Positions 6,238-6,953 of a stretch of 6,953 nucleotides of DNA are shown in pieces (position 1 is the first letter of the stretch; each line of letters begins with the position of its first letter). The translations under genes and the position numbers were made by a program. The stretch covers positions 1-6,953 of the forward strand of contig JABEUO010000160.1 of assembly GCA_013044415.1 (NCBI GenBank), in the 5' to 3' direction. The notes under the pieces were generated by a model. It did no database searches. It was not told the DNA's origin and saw only the letters and a list, made by a program, of their open reading frames with translations. Source of the DNA: Acidimicrobiaceae bacterium. GTDB taxonomy: Bacteria; Actinomycetota; Acidimicrobiia; Acidimicrobiales; Acidimicrobiaceae.

Positions 6238-6261
6238 ATCACCTGTTTCTCAGCCGGTGAT
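6238..6261 (+). promoter_or_regulatory. Interrupted palindrome upstream of the VOC-fold gene
   Basis: ATCACC and GGTGAT are perfect 6-base arms separated by 12 bases, ending five bases before the G-rich ribosome binding site of the gene at 6280. The spacing resembles a two-half-site operator; in RNA it could form a loose stem in the leader. An 8-base palindrome GATATATC (6233-6240) overlaps its left arm and could include a -10-like element. Confidence 0.3.
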
Positions 6262-6279
6262 CGTCAGGGGGGACGGAGA

Positions 6280-6639
6280 ATGCTTCGACTAAAAGGCTTG
6301 ACCATCAATAGCGACGACTGCGAGGGGAGTGCCGCTTTTTGGAGTTCGGCCCTCGGATACCAGAGGCGCGACCTTTGGGACCCATATATAGGCCTGCGTG
6401 ATCCGCAGGGGAATGACCCACTGCTTACGATTCAAAAGAGCGGGCCTGAATCGGTAAACAGAGTGCACCTCGACCTCTACTCCGACGATCCCGATTCCGA
6501 AGCCGACAGACTCGTCACCCTGGGTGCGACCAAGCTGAGGAGATTTGAAGAGGGCGACACCTACTGGTGGGTATTGACGGACCCTAAGGGAAACGAATTC
6601 TGCATCATTGCCTCTACTGGGCCGGACAGAAGGGTCTGA
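6280..6639 (+). CDS. Glyoxalase/VOC-fold protein (Glyoxalase_6-like)
   Basis: A 119-residue protein with two beta-alpha-beta-beta-beta half modules of the vicinal oxygen chelate fold, about 4-50 (LKGLTINSDDCEGSAAFW...LLTIQ) and 59-112 (VNRVHLDLYSDDP...DPKGNEFCIIAS). The second half closely resembles actinobacterial Glyoxalase_6 proteins. His63 (RVHLDL) and Glu106 (GNEFC) occupy the usual metal-ligand positions of the second module. The first module has no matching His at its start, so metal binding may be weak or lost. The ATG at 6280 is chosen because AGGGGGG (6266-6272) lies 7 nt upstream and the fold begins at once. The frame is open much further back, to 5959, but that part would overlap the divergent synthetase gene and resembles no protein domain. 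It is divergent from the amine operon; a functional link is not shown. Catalytic role unknown. Confidence 0.85.
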   Translation: MLRLKGLTINSDDCEGSAAFWSSALGYQRRDLWDPYIGLRDPQGNDPLLTIQKSGPESVNRVHLDLYSDDPDSEADRLVTLGATKLRRFEEGDTYWWVLTDPKGNEFCIIASTGPDRRV

Positions 6640-6647
6640 AAAGACCC
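6632..6647 (+). terminator. GNRA-tetraloop hairpin overlapping the VOC gene stop codon
   Basis: GGGTCT-GAAA-AGACCC is a perfect 6-bp stem closed by a GAAA tetraloop, an especially stable RNA loop. The TGA stop (6637-6639) lies in the stem and loop. No T-run follows; the next bases are A- and C-rich. It may be a terminator of the T-less type proposed in actinobacteria or a 3'-end stabiliser. Confidence 0.4.
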
Positions 6648-6759
6648 GACGAGGGACCAGAAACCAAAAAACCCCGAGGCACCACCCGGCTGCAAGGTGA
6701 GGTAGTCGATTAACGTGGTTGGCAAAATTAGTCCGAACTTACACCCAGCCTGCCGACCG

Positions 6760-6783
6760 ATAGTACCTCCTATCAGGTACTAT
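6760..6783. promoter_or_regulatory. Perfect 9-bp inverted repeat with 6-nt loop
   Basis: ATAGTACCT-CCTATC-AGGTACTAT has nine paired bases without mismatch, the strongest inverted repeat in the window. An alternative, mutually exclusive pairing GATAG (6759-6763) with CTATC (6770-6774) overlaps it. It has no T-run directly behind it on the plus strand. It may be an operator or a leader RNA stem for the gene to the right; a terminator role is less likely given the gap of over 120 bases after the previous gene. Confidence 0.45.
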
Positions 6784-6841
6784 GTCGCAGATTAGTGTTT
6801 TCGTTCTGCCCGGACTTACTGAGATAATAGGCAGACAACTA

Positions 6842-6855
6842 CCCTATAAATAGGG
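6842..6855. promoter_or_regulatory. CCCTAT-AA-ATAGGG palindrome containing a -10-like box
   Basis: Perfect 6-base arms around AA. The centre contains TATAAA (6845-6850), which resembles a -10 box, although no good -35 box stands at the right distance upstream. As RNA the 5' CCCT could alternatively pair with the AGGG at 6863-6866, just before the ATG at 6870. Confidence 0.3.
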
Positions 6856-6869
6856 CTTTAGCAGGGGAA

Positions 6870-6953
6870 ATGGACGCGTTTCGGCATTTGAGTCGTGTTA
6901 CTACGCGAGTCTGTGAGCTGGGATTACTCGGAGGATTCCTTTGGTTCGAAATC
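6870..6953 (+). CDS. Possible start of a gene or leader peptide running off the right edge
   Basis: An ATG at 6870 opens 28 codons with no stop before the window ends (MDAFRHLSRV, then a hydrophobic LGLLGGFLWF stretch). AGGGG (6863-6867) precedes it but only 2 nt away, which is tight. A second, better ribosome site at 6930-6934 points to a TTG start at 6941 in a different frame, so the ATG frame may be a short upstream peptide or not translated at all. Too short to recognise a family. Confidence 0.25.
   Translation, partial: MDAFRHLSRVTTRVCELGLLGGFLWFEI
6930..6943 (+). promoter_or_regulatory. Strong Shine-Dalgarno followed by a TTG codon
   Basis: GGAGG at 6930-6934 lies 6 nt before TTG at 6941, a spacing like that of GGAGG before the SDR gene (5 nt). 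TTG is used as a start elsewhere in this window. The frame is closed by a TGA at 6914, so 6941 would be its natural start. Only four codons (M-V-R-N) are visible. Confidence 0.35.

Larger units (their letters stand above)
6006..6279. promoter_or_regulatory. Divergent control region between the amine operon and the VOC-fold gene
   Basis: This 274-bp stretch has no convincing gene. It must carry the promoters of two divergent transcripts. It contains at least four inverted repeats, listed separately where they stand out: GGATCT/AGATCC at 6009-6025, GATCGAG/CTCGATC at 6062-6100, the 11-base palindrome at 6120-6130 and ATCACC/GGTGAT at 6238-6261, plus a short CCGC-AAA-GCGG hairpin at 6160-6170. 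It looks less G+C rich than the flanking genes and has an A-run near 6149-6155, as expected of a control region. Confidence 0.6.
6648..6869. other. Intergenic stretch with successive inverted repeats, no gene seen
   Basis: I see no convincing coding frame here on either strand. The left half (6648-6755) is unremarkable. The right part (6760-6855) carries three inverted repeats in a row: ATAGTACCT/AGGTACTAT at 6760-6783, TCTGCC/GGCAGA at 6805-6835 (19-nt loop) and CCCTAT/ATAGGG at 6842-6855. It probably serves as the upstream region or leader of a gene that starts at the right edge. Confidence 0.5.

Noticed and set aside
6009..6262. Five GATC sites in the divergent control region, as a possible methylation switch.
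   Set aside because: GATC is frequent throughout the genes of this window as well, so the local number is not clearly special without a genome-wide count.
5959..6279. The VOC gene's frame stays open about 107 codons upstream, allowing a 226-residue protein.
   Set aside because: The extension overlaps the start of the divergent synthetase, has no recognisable domain, and would remove room for both promoters. The ATG at 6280 has a good ribosome site and begins exactly at the fold.
6943..6953. GGTTCGAAATC at the right edge resembles a tRNA T-arm.
   Set aside because: The G53-C61 closing pair would be G-T, and no D-arm, anticodon arm or acceptor stem can be built from the preceding bases.

Overview
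The window looks like chromosome from a high-GC Gram-positive bacterium (Actinomycetota), possibly from an acidimicrobial-type lineage. The grounds are a G+C content that looks moderately high by eye, frequent GTG and TTG start codons, and a gene set that matches the actinobacterial locus best known as glnA4-aldC-SDR-amidotransferase (Mycobacterium tuberculosis Rv2860c to Rv2857c region). The lineage guess is inference; no rRNA or other marker gene is present. I see no mobile element, CRISPR array or tRNA gene.

Layout, left to right. Positions 1-879 (+) hold the 3' part of an extended, catalytically atypical NAD-dependent epimerase/dehydratase whose N-terminus lies outside the window. It converges on a small four-helix membrane protein of unknown function at 972-1460 (-), with a hairpin-rich 92-bp gap between them. 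Positions 1659-6005 (-) hold the core of the window, a four-gene operon read right to left: a glutamine-synthetase-like gamma-glutamylamide synthetase, an aldehyde dehydrogenase, a classical SDR dehydrogenase, and a class I glutamine amidotransferase-like gamma-glutamyl hydrolase. The first three genes are tightly packed (21 bp, then 0 bp), and the hydrolase follows after 75 bp. A 274-bp divergent control region (6006-6279) with several inverted repeats separates the operon from a small glyoxalase/VOC-fold gene at 6280-6639 (+). The last 314 bases hold no complete gene. They contain three successive inverted repeats and, at the right edge, signs of another gene beginning.

How the genes probably work together. 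Known gamma-glutamylation pathways (E. coli Puu for putrescine, GlnA3/GlnA4-type systems in Streptomyces) link an amine to glutamate, oxidise the far end of the amine to a carboxylate, then hydrolyse the amide. Here the FAD amine oxidase step (PuuB) is missing and an SDR alcohol-type dehydrogenase takes its place. My inference is that the substrate is an amino alcohol such as ethanolamine: glutamylation, alcohol to aldehyde (SDR), aldehyde to acid (ALDH), then release of glutamate and an amino acid. The enzyme families are clear; the substrate is not proven by sequence.

Most of the window is ordinary metabolic chromosome. The points most worth a second look are the substrate logic of the operon, the remodelled ammonia site of its synthetase, the stem-loop touching the synthetase start, and the structured stretch at 6760-6855 ahead of the gene that starts at the right edge.
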